In this document: positions 37,545 to 49,090 of the stretch, one piece after another | How the letters are laid out: each line of letters opens with the position of its first letter | How positions within the stretch are numbered: the stretch's first letter is position 1 | From: Meta bourneti | Taxonomy: Eukaryota > Arthropoda > Arachnida > Araneae > Tetragnathidae | Reading direction: 5' to 3' | Length of the DNA: 64,000 nt | Assembly: GCA_933210815.1 (NCBI GenBank) | Contig: OW119924.1 | Coordinates: forward strand, 45,027,748 to 45,091,747 | The notes under the pieces: generated by a model | Told to the model about the DNA's origin: nothing | Seen by the model: the letters and a program-made list of their open reading frames with translations, nothing else | Databases searched by the model: none | Program-made: the position numbers and the translations under genes

Positions 37545-37820
37545 CTTGCACTTGCAATTTTGTAGTGGTCTTCACATTACCAGCAACACAACTATACTCA
37601 GCTGCATCATCCTTTTGAGCTCTTTGAACAATCAGTTTGTAAACATTTCTATCTTTGATAAATTGGAATTTGTCCTTTTCTTTCTCCGGTACCGGTTGAC
37701 CATTCTTTAGCCATTGTACGGGTACATCTGGGCGAGACAGCTCAACAGTGAAGCTTACATCAGTATCCTGAGGAACAGTCATCTTTTCTGGAAGCCTTGC
37801 AGTGAATTCAACGGTTGGTG
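37545..37820 (-). CDS. sls: Ig domain 6 (one exon)
   Basis: A complete I-set domain of about 92 residues: PTVEFTARLPEKMTVPQDTD, then VPVQWLKNGQPVPEKEKDKF, then KDDAAEYSCVAGNVKTTTKL. Phase 1 to 1, so it can be skipped in frame. Confidence 0.92.
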
Positions 37821-37931
37821 CTGGAAAGGTAAGAAATAGTTTTCATTGATCCACAGATATTAATATTCAATTAAAATTATGATAAAATAAAATTATTTAT
37901 TAATATGCTCATAATAAATTATGTTACATAC

Positions 37932-38081
37932 CTTCCACTTTCAGTTTAGCGCATCGCTTTTTGGATCCGACAACACAAGTATATGTTCCCACATCTTCGA
38001 AGTTAGCATTGTATATGATGAGCTTTTGTTTCTTACCATCAATTTTAAGCATAACATGCTCACTGTAATCAATTTCCTTGT
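37932..38081 (-). CDS. sls: Ig domain 5, second half
   Basis: KEIDYSEHVMLKIDGKKQKL, then FEDVGTYTCVVGSKKRCAKL. Phase 1 to 1, donor GTATGT. Confidence 0.88.
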
Positions 38082-38848
38082 CTGAAATAGGGTTTAAAAT
38101 TTCATTAAAAGTTGAATATGATTATAAATTTGAATTTTATGTTTTTTAATAATAGATTAAGAACACTGAACCTATACATAATGCAATGAATATATCAGTC
38201 TGAAATTGTACTGAGTGGTAAGAATGGATATAATTTCTATTTCTACGTTATAATTTTGTAAAAATTTTCTGAGATCATAAAATAAATTTTAGGATTTTAT
38301 AAATTCTACTGCAGAATAAGTGACTAATAGTTTAGTGTATATTCAAAGTGATAATATTGCAATAATTTAATAACATAATATTTCATTTTCTCCATTTTTA
38401 TTTTAGCCAAGTTAAAAAATCCTGATCTTCAAAAAATCTTGAAGATGCTTTTTTATAAAAATAGGAAAATAATATTTTGCATCATTTCTTCAACAAGTAT
38501 GCAATTATACTATTATACAGTCGTGAAAGCAAAAAGAACTTGTTTTCAGAGAAATAACTTACCACAATCTTTTAAAATATTAAGTTCTTATAACTACCAT
38601 TCTGTCTGAAGTCTATTTACTATAGATTTAATTTGCTGCATAAAAATTTACTACTTTGTTTTAAGCAGAAAACGGTTAAGCAATCTAACTTATGAGGACC
38701 GTAAAAACAAATGTATGGGTAGTAAAAAAAATTTAATTCCAATATGTTTCATGAACCCATCCTGAATGTAGTGCCTTGACATTTCATCTTATATTGCATC
38801 AATTTAGAAAGGTTTTACTAATATATGAACACAGATTTGCATTCTTAC

Positions 38849-38965
38849 CATCCTTAAACCATCGGGCTCTGGCATCCCCTTTGGTAAGCTCTACCTGGAA
38901 GGTAGCTACTTGTTCTGTAGCTACAGTCACATCTTTCATCTCACCTTTGAAGTCTGGAGGAAGTT
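38849..38965 (-). CDS. sls: Ig domain 5, first half
   Basis: LPPDFKGEMKDVTVATEQVA, then TFQVELTKGDARARWFKD. Phase 1 to 1, the intron falling right after WFKD. Confidence 0.88.
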
Positions 38966-39377
38966 CTATGAAAAGAAATGGTAATTTTGCATTTAATTTC
39001 AAATTATGCAGAATTCAATAAATTATTTTTCCGATAATTATAGCATCATTACATATTTTTCTAATTATTTTTTATCTAATTCATTAAGAAGTTTTTAACA
39101 AATGCTTTAACACAGAGAATTCACCGATTCATATGAAACTTTAAAAATTTACATTTTAATATTAAATTCAAAAATTTTCATCGAGCATTTTTAAAAACAT
39201 GCTTTATGTTTTTGAAAAGGATGATGCAATAAAAAAACATAATTAATATTATATATAAAATATCTTACAACTTTAGTTTTACAATGAAATATAATAAAAA
39301 ATAAATGAGAATATTATTTCCTAAACATTGCGACCCTCAACATTCATAATTTTCAAAATAAAAATAAGAATATTAAC

Positions 39378-39546
39378 CTATAACAACTAATTCTGCTGTG
39401 CTTTCATTCTCCCCTAGCACACATGTGTACTCTCCTTCATCTAAAACTGTAGTCTCTTCAATAATGAGCTTTCTAGTACTGCCGTCTTCAACAAATTTCA
39501 CTCTATCAGTGGGTTTTACTTTCTCTCCATCTTTATGCCAGGTTAC
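39378..39546 (-). CDS. sls: Ig domain 4, second half
   Basis: VTWHKDGEKVKPTDRVKF, then DEGEYTCVLGENESTAELVV. Phase 0 to 1 with a GTTAAT donor. Confidence 0.88.
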
Positions 39547-39548
39547 CT

Positions 39549-41111
39549 GTAAAAAGATATTCCCATTAATGCAAGGAATTGCAAGATCGTAAATAATAAA
39601 ATGTAACAAGACTAAAATATATTATTGTACATGCAAGTCAGTGTATATATTTCTCCCACTGTAATTTTGAGGAATGAACAATTATATAAGTAAAACCTAA
39701 AATACGCAAACTCAGGATGACCAATCTGGCACATACAATAAAATGCTTAATTTAATAAGTTAGTTTCTAGAATGAAACCCACATCTCACGTGGCGAGCCC
39801 GAGAGGATTCTGGTGACCCTCAGTAAATTTTCTTGATTTCTTATTTTCATCTCTACTTATTACATATTATTTTGCATACAATGCTTATATGTTATTCCTT
39901 AAATACACTTTAAAAGTTATTAAATTAATTAATTAACAGTTTATTAATTCTTCAAGACGAAATATGAAAGATACTAAATGAGTTTCTAGAGAAATCCGAT
40001 TGAGTATTTGCTTAACATCAATTATATTAAACATTAGCAGAAATGCCACAGTTAAAGTACTTGTCAAATAGCAGCTATAGTAGCATAAATTCTTTAAAAT
40101 AGAAGCAAAATTAGTCTAACCATAGCTTATTTAAGTAGCGGTTTTAGTTGCCCCAGCAGCTACATACTTGGCGCAGGGTCTTAATAAAACTCAGTGTGGA
40201 GTAGAAGTAGGAAAAATATTTGATGTAGCTTGGCCTTAGTTAACAATTCACAATTTAAACAGAAAAGTATTAAACGCTCTCTTACACGGATCGCTACGAT
40301 GAAGCGATCAGAATGTTTATATTTACTAACGTTTTTGATATCTTTGGAGAGTAGTAGGTCAAAGTCATAAAAACATTTTCCCCAATGATGAAGCAAAAGG
40401 CATGAATTCGTGCTATTGGTTATAAAGAGGGATGGGGGTGATTTAATTTTCGTTGTGCTACGACGATTTTGCTGAAAAAGATACCCGTAGTCACCAAGGT
40501 TGAAAAATACCAAAAAGTTACCTGTACTAGTCGTTCATTAGGTAAACGCAACCATTCGTCGGTCATTTCTAAAGCATCACTTTTTATGCCCAAATTAATT
40601 CCTTACTTTTAACCAAATATGAGAAACAAATACATTTAGCAGAACTTTTAAAAAGTGGTTGAAATCATAATTTTTAAAATAAAAGAGAAAAAAATTGAGT
40701 ATGCTACTGCCCACTTGTAACACTATGCATTTATGGCAATATAGAGGATTATAATTTATTAAAAATAGTATATTATGAGCTATAACAATTTCCATCAAAT
40801 TATCTAACAAAATGCATCCAGATATATAACAAAATGCATCAACTACAGAGGCATACTTGATTTGCTCAAATGCATGCATAGTTTGGAAGACAATTCATCA
40901 AAAACTAAAATAAATTCTATGAATTTACTTTAGTTTTTGAGTACAATTGATTTTCAAAAGATTATATTTTGCTTTTTTAAACTAATATTTATAACATTAT
41001 ATATGAAAACTATTTCTAAACTGATATTGAAAACATCATTTCAGAATTTATAAAAAAATATAGCAATCAAATGTGACAAATGTAATTTAACTGATAAAAT
41101 AATATATTTAC
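39549..41111 (-). other. Intron within Ig domain 4
   Basis: Mostly AT-rich. A higher-complexity block at about 40130-40580 has no recognised identity. It includes a 60-nt stretch (40581-40522, minus) reading like EMTDEWLRLPNERLVQ before a GTAAC donor, but I could not place it in the chain. Confidence 0.5.
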
Positions 41112-41209
41112 TTGGGCATCTGGATGAGAAACTTCGATTACAAATACTGCCGATTCTCGCTCTTTCACTTCAGCATCATATAGCTTTTCAACAAAGGTAA
41201 CTCCAGTTT
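41112..41209 (-). CDS. sls: Ig domain 4, first half
   Basis: TGVTFVEKLYDAEVKERESA, then VFVIEVSHPDAQ. The B-strand Cys position is Val/Ile. Phase 1 in, phase 0 out (GTAAAT). Confidence 0.86.
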
Positions 41210-41559
41210 CTAAAATTACCACACAGAGATATAGTTAAATTTAAGTAACATATGTTGTATTATATTACAATTTCAGGAATTGCCGTACACTGTTGAACTA
41301 ATTTAAGATAGAGTTAATTTCAGAGAAATTACAAAATTTTTACAAGAATTAAACATTGCAGTCTGAAAAGAAAGAAAAATGTAATCTGTTTATATGGTTT
41401 TTATATGCATTAATACATTAAATCCAATCAAATGCAATTCAAAATTTAAAATAACAGAGACTGGGTTTGAAAATTTGCTAACAATTTGCAACTTCCACCG
41501 AAATAATATTGGTGTTTCAAAAATAAATGCGATGTGTGCTTAACCATTCAGATGGTTGT

Positions 41560-41760
41560 CTAGACGAGGTATGTATCTCGTCATAACAAAACGGACCAGA
41601 TTTTGATGGACGAGATATCTTGTCATTAGAAGAAAACTGGCCAGATCTTAATCTCGTCGTCATAAAAAATCATCAGTATCTTGATGATGGGATATCTCGT
41701 CTTTACCAAAATTGGTCAAATCTTGATGGACAGGATATCTCGTAGAAATCACTTGGAGGG
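41560..41760. repeat. GAGATATCTC palindromic repeat, second locus
   Basis: Three to four degenerate units of CGAGATATCTYGTC alternating with CAAAATTGGTCAAATCTTGA. The same two blocks occur at 4195-4720. Lies in the intron 42602-41211. Confidence 0.75.
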
Positions 41761-42248
41761 TTAATTGATGTGAATTTAAGTTTTGTTAAGCCCATGAACA
41801 GAAAAATAGAAACAGGTAAAAAATATTCAAATATATTAGCAAACAAAATGCTAATTTAGTATTATGGAAATTCGATCGGTTGCTAAAGGAAGTAAGGAAT
41901 CCATCTATGTGGGTTTAGGTCACTGAGCAAGAAGGCAAGACGAAAAAATTCGCTTGCCTGTTCTCCTAGACATGAATAACCAAGAAAGTATTTAGAGAAA
42001 AACCCATAAATTTAGAGCCCTACCTGATATTTTTAAATGTTAAAAACAATCAAACTAGAAACTGAAACTAATTTAATCAGTGTAAATCGAATTTTCCTGT
42101 GTTACATAAGTAAAAAGAACTTACAAATGCCTGAAAACATTACATTTTAGCGTTGACCTTTTGATTGGAATAAAAAACTGGGAAGAAAATTCGGCCCTCT
42201 TCAACATTATTTTCTGAACACGCATCTATTTTATTTGCATTCTTTTAA

Positions 42249-42482
42249 GGTTGGTTGTATGTTTTGGGGTTTTATGGCGCAAGGGTCATATTTGACCATG
42301 CTGCACCAGACACAAGATATTTAATATCAAGTAATAGACACACACACAATTAAAGTTTTACTGACACAGAAGATGGAAATACACCCAGGGAGGAATGCAC
42401 CTGACAAGAATCGAACCTGCTCAGCCTACAACTCGAAGGTTGCTAGCGCAGTGGGCATACCCACTGAACCACGACGGCTCCA
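42249..42482 (-). mobile_element. SINE family A, near-complete copy
   Basis: Reads on the minus strand from 42482. The tRNA-like head GTCGTGGTTCAGTGGGTATG (A-box-like) is followed by GAGCAGGTTCGATTCTTG (B-box-like). A conserved body follows with TCTGTGTCAGTAAAACTTTA and CATAAAACCCCAAAAC near the end. Two other copies lie at 45513 and, interrupted, at 19687-21250. Confidence 0.8.
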
Positions 42483-42602
42483 CATTCTTTCAAGGAAAAT
42501 ATGCCTCACATATGTACTTTTTACCATGTAAAAGTAATTAGAATAAGTACTTTGATTTTATTTACAGGACACATTTATCAATAAAAACTGAAATATGCTT
42601 AC

Positions 42603-42769
42603 TTTGCACAGTAAGTTTAGCTGTATGCTCTGTTGTTCCCTTGGGATTCTTAGCAATACATTTATATTCGGCTGTGTCTGTCTTCTTGGTTTCACTAAGC
42701 ACAAGAGTATAGACATTTTGATTTACTGAGGGCTTAACATTCTTTGATGGTTTAATTTCCTTTCCATTC
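42603..42769 (-). CDS. sls: Ig domain 3, second half
   Basis: NGKEIKPSKNVKPSVNQN, then TKKTDTAEYKCIAKNPKG with the F-strand Cys. Phase 2 to 1, donor GTAAGC. Confidence 0.88.
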
Positions 42770-43669
42770 CTAAGAAAACGAATGATTTTCAGTACAATAA
42801 AAAAATTGATTACATATTATAAGCCAGTTATTTAAAGACTATTACTGAACATGTAACAAATATATATTTCTACATTTTGCATACATGTACATTAGAACAC
42901 AGATATATGTAAATAAGATTCCTTGTATGAATATTATTGCATTTTGAGTTTGTAGCAGGCATTAGTATATTTTGTTTCACTGTAGGTCAATACCTTCTTA
43001 ATACAGGCACAAATTTGGTTCATGGTTGTCTTATAGTTTGAAACAATTTGTTCTAGTTTCTAATTTCAGGGGAATTAAGAGTTTTAAGTAAATATGTTAT
43101 ATTTAAAGTTAAATATGCATTTCACTATTATTGCTATAAAATGACTAGCATTTGAATTACTAAAAGTACAGATAACAAATGAAAGCAGTGTGTAAAGAAT
43201 TAACTATTTTTAATATCGATATATTTATGAAATCAGAGGAACTTCAAAAATGTGAAAGTGAAGTTGTCTGAAACAAAGCGCTTTTGCAAAAAGGAATATA
43301 ATGTGGCTCTAGTTATAATGTGGCTGTTATAATGTGGCTCTAGTAAGTTATATGACCTTGAATAAGTCCATTTCTTGAAACGTAGTAAGCTTGACATACA
43401 TAAAATAAAATACATAAAATCCTATTTGGTCATAAATCATAAAATAGCCTCAGGTTTCACCAAATCGTAATCGCTGCTATCGCTTCTGCCACGATGCAAT
43501 GAACTTGGAGTCCGAATGCAGGTAAAAGATGCCAATTGTGGGAATGTAATGCTTACATTTTAACCTGGTCCTTAATTTAAGAAATATGCTCTTTCAAAAC
43601 CTCGTTACTCAAATACCTACTTGCTAAAACTGGACTAAACGAGAAAAGAGTTTTTAAAATATTGCTTAC
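42770..43669 (-). other. Intron within Ig domain 3
   Basis: AT-rich. A small imperfect triplication of ATAATGTGGCT lies at about 43300-43343. Nothing else recognised. Confidence 0.6.
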
Positions 43670-43805
43670 TTGAACCAAGTGACATCCGGTGGCGGAGTAC
43701 CTTGAACTTTCACAGTTAAGGTGACTGTTTCATTTTCTGTGCAAGTAAAATCACTGAATGTCTGTGTAAAGAGTGGAGGCTCATCTTTTGGTTTTTGAGG
43801 CTTTC
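43670..43805 (-). CDS. sls: Ig domain 3, first half
   Basis: Short KPQKPKDEPP linker, then FTQTFSDFTCTENETVTLTV and KVQGTPPPDVTWF. Phase 1 in, phase 2 out: the donor GTAAGC splits the Lys codon after TWF. Confidence 0.88.
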
Positions 43806-44230
43806 CTGCAAAAGAAAGGTCACACAGGTGAGTCATTATTCACTGTAGTATATATTTAACCAGGTGTGTTTTTTGCAAAAGAAGCAAAGAACAATAAATT
43901 TTTGAATATAATAAGGTATGTAATCCCTCATACTTAAAAAGGTTTGTTATCAAAAGTAAAGTAAAAGTACTTTCCTAAAAATTTGTTTTGTGCCTTTTGT
44001 CATTCTACATATTTTGATAAAGCACAGATAGTTTAAAATACTTTCTTTGAATATAAAATATTTAAATGAAAGGACCGAAATATTTGATTTTAAAACATTT
44101 TTTCAAATGCTTTATAAGCACTAGTAACAAATAGTTATGGATATGAACAATCCAAGGACTGATTTAGATTTCATTACTTCTCAAAAACAATTTCTTTTGC
44201 TCAAGGGGATCATCTCTTATGGGTCATATA

Positions 44231-45510
44231 TTAGGTGTACCGGAAAGTTCTGTCCGTTCCGGTTACAACAAGTTTCAACAAGTATGCGCATATTTATTTG
44301 ACGCATATTTGGCTCTCTCTTTTTATCACTGAATGTATACATACTAACCTAGCAAATGAACTAAAACGAAGATGATTCATGTAAGTATTAAGTGAGACGC
44401 GATCGTGTACCCATGGCTACTGATAAAGTTCATTTACGCCACTGTATTTTGTACGAATTCCAACAAGGAAGAAATGCTACAGAAGGCGTGCAGAAATTTA
44501 TTGAAAGTGTTTGGTGAAGGTACAGTTTCTGATAGAACATGCAGAAGATGGTTCAAAAAATTTTAAATAGGTGATTTCGACCTTTCTGATAAGCCACGCT
44601 CTGGGCGACCATCTCTGATCGACGACGATACTGTCAAGATCATGTTAGAGCAAAATCCTTTTTTGACAACATCGGAGATTAGGGAAAGGCTTGATTCAGC
44701 TCAACAAACCATTTCGGACCATATTCGGAAACTAGGATTGGTGTGAAAATATTCGAGATGGGTGCCACATGAGTTAAGAGAAGAATTTGAATGATCGAGT
44801 CATCATTTGCACATCTCTGCTTGCACGGAACAAAATCGAACCCTTATTGGACCGGATGATAACTGGGATGAAAAGTGGATTACCTATGAAAACATCGTAA
44901 GGAAAAGGGTATATTGTGAATCCGGAAGACCTGCCCCCTTCACCTCTAAACCGAAGTTGAGCCTGAGTAAGAGAATGTTGTGTATATGGTGGGACATTCG
45001 AGGACCAATACATTTTGAGCTGTTGAAACCGAACGAAAGATAAATTCGGAGAGGTATTGTCAGCAATTGGATAATTTAAAAACAGCACTCCAAGAAAAGA
45101 GGCCGGCGATGTTCAATAGGAAGGACATCATACTGCTTCATGATAATGCCAGGTCACATACTGCTTTGGGGACTCGTCAGAAACTCGCAGAGCTAGGCTG
45201 GGAAATCCTGTCGCATCCACCATACTCCCCGGACCTAGCACCCTCCGATTATCACTTGTTTTCTGTCCTTACAAAATTTTTTGCAGTGCAAAAAATTCAA
45301 AAACGAAGATATCAGACAAGCACTGGTTCAATTTTTCGCCTCTAGGGATAAGACATTTTTTAAAAATGGGATATACAAATTGCCATCACGCTGGCAAGAA
45401 GTCATAAATAATGATGGAAATTATATTATTAAATAAAGTTTATTCAAGGTATGAAAAATTTATTATTTTGTTTTATTCTAAAGACGGATAGAACTTTCCG
45501 GTAGACCCAA
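44231..45510 (+). mobile_element. Full-length mariner element, dead
   Basis: The left end TTAGGTGTACCGGAAAGTTC and the right end (reverse complement TTGGGTCTACCGGAAAGTTC) are terminal inverted repeats. TA flanks both sides. The length of 1280 bp is the usual mariner size. Contains a broken transposase (44413-45436). TIR, TSD and gene order agree. Confidence 0.92.
44413..45436 (+). pseudogene. Mariner transposase pseudogene
   Basis: Starts MATDKVHLRHCILYEF. It includes SDKPRSGRPS, WVPHEL, DEKWITYENI with the first Asp, LLHDNARSHTALGTRQKLAE with the second, and PPYSPDLAPSDYHLF with the D of the D34D triad. In-frame stops and several frameshifts break it into pieces spread over the three plus frames, so it cannot make active enzyme. 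Confidence 0.9.
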
Positions 45511-45512
45511 TA

Positions 45513-45662
45513 CTTTGGTGGTTCGATTCCTCTCTGGGTGTATTTCTCTCTTCTGTGTTAGTAAAACTTTCTTTGCGAGTGTATTTATATTACTTGATAT
45601 TGTCTGTCTAGTATTTGGCGCAGCATGGCCAAATATGAGTGCGTCATAAAACCCAACCAACA
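45513..45662 (+). mobile_element. SINE family A, 5'-truncated
   Basis: Starts at a B-box-like GGTTCGATTCC and continues TCTGGGTGTATTTC, TCTGTGTTAGTAAAACTTTC and TGGCGCAGCATGGCCAAATA, ending CATAAAACCCAACCAACA. This matches the reverse complement of 42249-42482. It abuts the right end of the mariner. Confidence 0.75.
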
Positions 45663-46033
45663 ATGTATTTTGATAAGAACTCAGTTTTTAGTATAAGAAA
45701 CATTTTGTAGAAATTTAGATACTTTTTGGGGCTTATCATTTGAAAATAACACTTTTATAGCATGTAAACATTAAAACTTTGTATTTGTTTATTCAATATA
45801 CCAATCAATGCCAAATTCCAATTCTATCAAATAGAAAAAGAAAATTTGTTCAATGAATAACAAATGCATAAATTCTTATACTTTTAATCCTTTCTTTTAA
45901 ATAATTCTTATAACGTTTCTTAAATAAATAGCTTTAACTCTTGTAATCAGAAGAGGTCTAATTTTTCAATAGAATTTACAAAGGAAAAACACAACTTTAC
46001 GATTTGCTACTTATATAAAAAAGATCGCCTTAC

Positions 46034-46229
46034 CAGACACATTCAAAATAAGGGATGTGACAGATTTTCCTTCTCTGTTCTCAGCAATGATTTCATATGT
46101 ACCAGCATCCTCTGGTTTAGCTTTTTTGATGATAACAGTTCCTTTTGTAACTTCTAGATCTTCACTAATGCTTGTAATTTGAATTCTATCAGACTCTTTC
46201 AAAGGCTTTTGATTGCGGAGCCAAGTAAT
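46034..46229 (-). CDS. sls: Ig domain 2, second half
   Basis: ITWLRNQKPLKESDR, then KKAKPEDAGTYEIIAENREG. The C-strand Trp is present and the F-strand Cys is replaced by Ile. Phase 0 to 1, donor GTAAGG. Confidence 0.88.
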
Positions 46230-46690
46230 CTAAAAATTACAAATAATGAGTAATTGTTTATGCCACAAACATGTTTAGTATATTTATACTTTGGAAAATG
46301 AAATTCCTGTGTTACAAAATTTCATCAAATCTTGCTCAAATATCCTGGAACAAAATTTTCATTCTCTTACTTAGTTCCTTGAATTCATAAAAGGGTGCAC
46401 TGACTTCAGTATGTAAGAAGAAACATAACAGTTCATCTCCTCCGAAGATATTTTTTAGAAATAAATTAATTAAAACAGCAAATTTTTCAGATGTTTTGTT
46501 ATAGACAAAATCTCTCTCACATACTGACATGCAGATGATTATTTCCTGATGACCTTGACATAAAGTTTATATCTTTAATTAAATTAAAAAATATTTATGA
46601 TTTTTTTTAAAACAAGCTAAAAGTTGGATAGATTAAGCAATCACAGTTTAGCCTTTGGTATCAAAACAAGCACAACAGTGTTGTACATAC

Positions 46691-46878
46691 TTTTGGCTCT
46701 GGAATTCCAGTTACTTTGCAGATCAACTCTATTGGCTTCCCTTCATCAACATCTTTATCCTTTGGCTTCTCAGAGAAGACAGGAGGAATTCCTTCTAAAA
46801 TATCTGTCAGAGAAGATTGCCTGGACAAACTTAGACGGGATGATGGGTAAGTGTCCGTGCCATGATCAGATAATGGTG
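46691..46878 (-). CDS. sls: Ser-rich linker and Ig domain 2, first half
   Basis: Begins with about 30 linker residues including YPSSRLSLSRQSSLTDIL, which has several R-x-x-S type sites. The Ig A/B strands follow (PPVFSEKPKDKDVDEGKPIE, then LICKVTGIPEPK). Phase 1 in, phase 0 out (GTATGT). Linkers this long are rare elsewhere in this chain. Confidence 0.87.
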
Positions 46879-47105
46879 CTATAAAATTTTATTACATGAT
46901 CATATGGCTAGGTTTGAGAAATTGAAAATATAATGCATTTTGCTCATGCATTAAATTGCAAAGAAAACCGAGAACATTTCGCACAAGTTTCTTTACATTT
47001 AAATCGAGGATTAACAAGCAAAGAATTGAATTTAAATTTTTATGAACAAATGAATTTTACAAATGTATGGAAAAATGTAAGTAATTTCGATGTATCTCAA
47101 TAATT

Positions 47106-47137
47106 CAGTCTTACAAAGAATATTCTTTGTAAGACTG
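47106..47137. repeat. 32-bp perfect palindrome
   Basis: CAGTCTTACAAAGAAT is followed directly by its exact reverse complement, with no spacer. Lies in the intron 47625-46879. No matching element ends were seen around it. Confidence 0.95.
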
Positions 47138-47625
47138 TAAGTATACAAGAAAACGATAACCCACACAAGAATAAAAACGAAAATATTTACAATTTAGTAG
47201 AATAACAAAAACAAATTTAGCAAATGCAAAAGTATTTGTATATTTTGCCATGAAAATAGTGAAAAGATATTTGAAATTGATATGGAGAGTCTAAAAAACT
47301 GTCATAAAATTACCAATATAATAAATAAAGTACTAATCAGTCTATTTACAAAAACTACACCAAGATCATTCCTAAATCTTTCACATATATAAAAATGGAT
47401 AGCCATGAACCTTATGTATAATTGGAAATTTGAATCTACGGTCTATTTAATTGTGTTAAAATGTGTTAAAATTATACATTAGTTGCATATTTATAGAGAA
47501 TGAAAAACTTAATTTATTTAATGTTTCATTTGGTATAAATAATTCAAATCTAATTTGAAAACATTCAAAGGTAAAAATGTGTGTTTTTGAGAAATAAGAG
47601 CTATAAAAATAATTTTATTCATTAC

Positions 47626-47758
47626 CTTCGACAATCAAATCAGCCGAACAAGATGTGAAGCCTGCAGCATTTTTAGCAACAACAGTGTATGTACCAGCAT
47701 CTTCAGGAAATACCTCTCGAATAATAAGTGTGGTCACATTGTCATCATCATAGAATAT
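47626..47758 (-). CDS. sls: Ig domain 1, second half
   Basis: Encodes TTLIIREVFPEDAGTYTVVA, then KNAAG and the G strand. The F-strand Cys is replaced (TYTVVA), so no canonical disulfide forms. Phase 0 to 1, donor GTAATG. Confidence 0.88.
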
Positions 47759-48208
47759 CTAAAATATAAGTTCAAAAAACTACTCAAAAAACTAGTGCAT
47801 GGATACAACATAAAAAGTCAGTCGTTATATAGAAATTAAACATTAATACTTGTTATTTAGCTCAAAGAGCTTCTGTATAATGGGGCATTTAATACATAGC
47901 TGCAGTGATTGGGCTTACTTGGGTCTAATGTTTTGGACTTATTTTATTCTTCTAATTTAATTTATTAGTTAAGGTCTGACAGATGTAATCTGATCATCTC
48001 TATTTCTGGCAGCCACAACGTAGTGATGAAACCTGTATTGACTTGGTATATTCGTTGATTTTCGGCTTTAGAAAGTTTTTATTCATTTTGTTTCATATAA
48101 CTGACCAGTTAGCTCCTCTGTTTAGATTTATCATATTGATTAATTTAAATCTGATATGCTATGTGTAATTTTTCTCCAGCAACTTTTTTTTGAAATTTTC
48201 GGATGATT

Positions 48209-48232
48209 TATATATATATATATATATATATA
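48209..48232. repeat. (TA)n microsatellite
   Basis: Uninterrupted TA dinucleotides in the intron that splits Ig domain 1. Confidence 0.9.
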
Positions 48233-48349
48233 ATTCGTTACTCCCAGATACTTCATACAAAATCAATATTTATATTTTAAACATAAAGTTCAGAAGCGTT
48301 TGTTTTCAAAGCAACTTTCTTTCCAGGATAAAATTCAGATGTTTTTAAC

Positions 48350-48540
48350 GCCCACTGATCTCTTCGGCATTTTAAGGGGCGAACTGGTGACTATTTGTGA
48401 GGGAGCACCCATTGGGTAAGCTGCCGTTATTAAGCTCTGGCATAATAACCAACATCCATACGCTTACAAACCGGAATTTGAATCAGGGATCTGTTGGGTG
48501 GCAGACCTACGCAACAGACCAACGCCAGGTAGGCGGAAAA
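48350..48540 (-). mobile_element. tRNA-derived SINE, family B, copy 2
   Basis: Shares GCGAACTGRTGACTATTTGT, GAGGGAG and GGTGGCAGAC with 25250-25455, in the same order. On the minus strand ATCCCTGATTCAAATTCCGG resembles a polymerase III B box, and the head near 48540 is tRNA-like. Boundaries are approximate. Confidence 0.65.
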
Positions 48541-48819
48541 TTTCATATTTTTACAAAATCCTTTTTATGCATCATTTGCTAGAAATAATTGCAAAATTTC
48601 TTAGAAACTCTTTGTACTTAAATACTGAAAATGGTAGTCTTATGAAATGATAAGCTAAATTTGAACAAAGTTGTTTAATTTTAAAAAGGACACATAACAG
48701 TAATGGTATAAAGCCAAAAGAGAAAACTTGTTTTTATTTCTTCAATTCAATATATGATGATGAATTTTGGTTATCTTCGTATGAATAAATAATGAATACC
48801 AGTTCTAGTAAATCAATAC

Positions 48820-48992
48820 CTGGAATTCCATTGATGGCTTGATAATTTGGGTTTGTTTGAACCACGTTATGGTTGGCCTTGGGTTTCCAGATACTTGGCA
48901 AGAAAGCTCTGCAGTCTGTCCATCAACGACCTTCAAGGGTGCTAATTTCTTCACAATTTTAGGGGCTGTTAACTTTTCTCCAGGTTTGGGCA
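48820..48992 (-). CDS. sls: Ig domain 1, first half
   Basis: Starts with a PKPGEKLTAPKIVKKL linker, then AELSCQVSGNPRPTITWFK with the B-strand Cys and the C-strand Trp. Phase 1 in, phase 0 out (donor GTATTG). Continues in 47758-47626. I-set fold. Confidence 0.88.
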
Positions 48993-49090
48993 CTGAAAAC
49001 AATCACCACAGTCATTTTTCATATCCATACGATGCGTTAGAAATTTAAATGATAAGACATTGTAGTAGAACAGATGTATTATGTACTTAC

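Larger units (their letters stand above)
43806..46033 (-). other. Intron with mariner and SINE
   Basis: Contains the mariner 44231-45510 and the SINE fragment 45513-45662. The remainder (43810-44228 and 45663-46033) is AT-rich with no recognised content. Confidence 0.7.
47761..48819 (-). other. Intron with SINE and (TA)n
   Basis: Holds a tRNA-derived SINE (48350-48540) and a (TA)n run at about 48209-48232. The rest is AT-rich and unremarkable. Confidence 0.6.

Noticed and set aside
40522..40581. Exon-like stretch reading EMTDEWLRLPNERLVQ before GTAAC
   Set aside because: No good acceptor, and the Ig halves at 41112 and 39546 join without it; perhaps a fragment of an unrecognised element.
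44774..45088. Minus-strand frame of 104 residues across the mariner
   Set aside because: Antisense of the transposase pseudogene.
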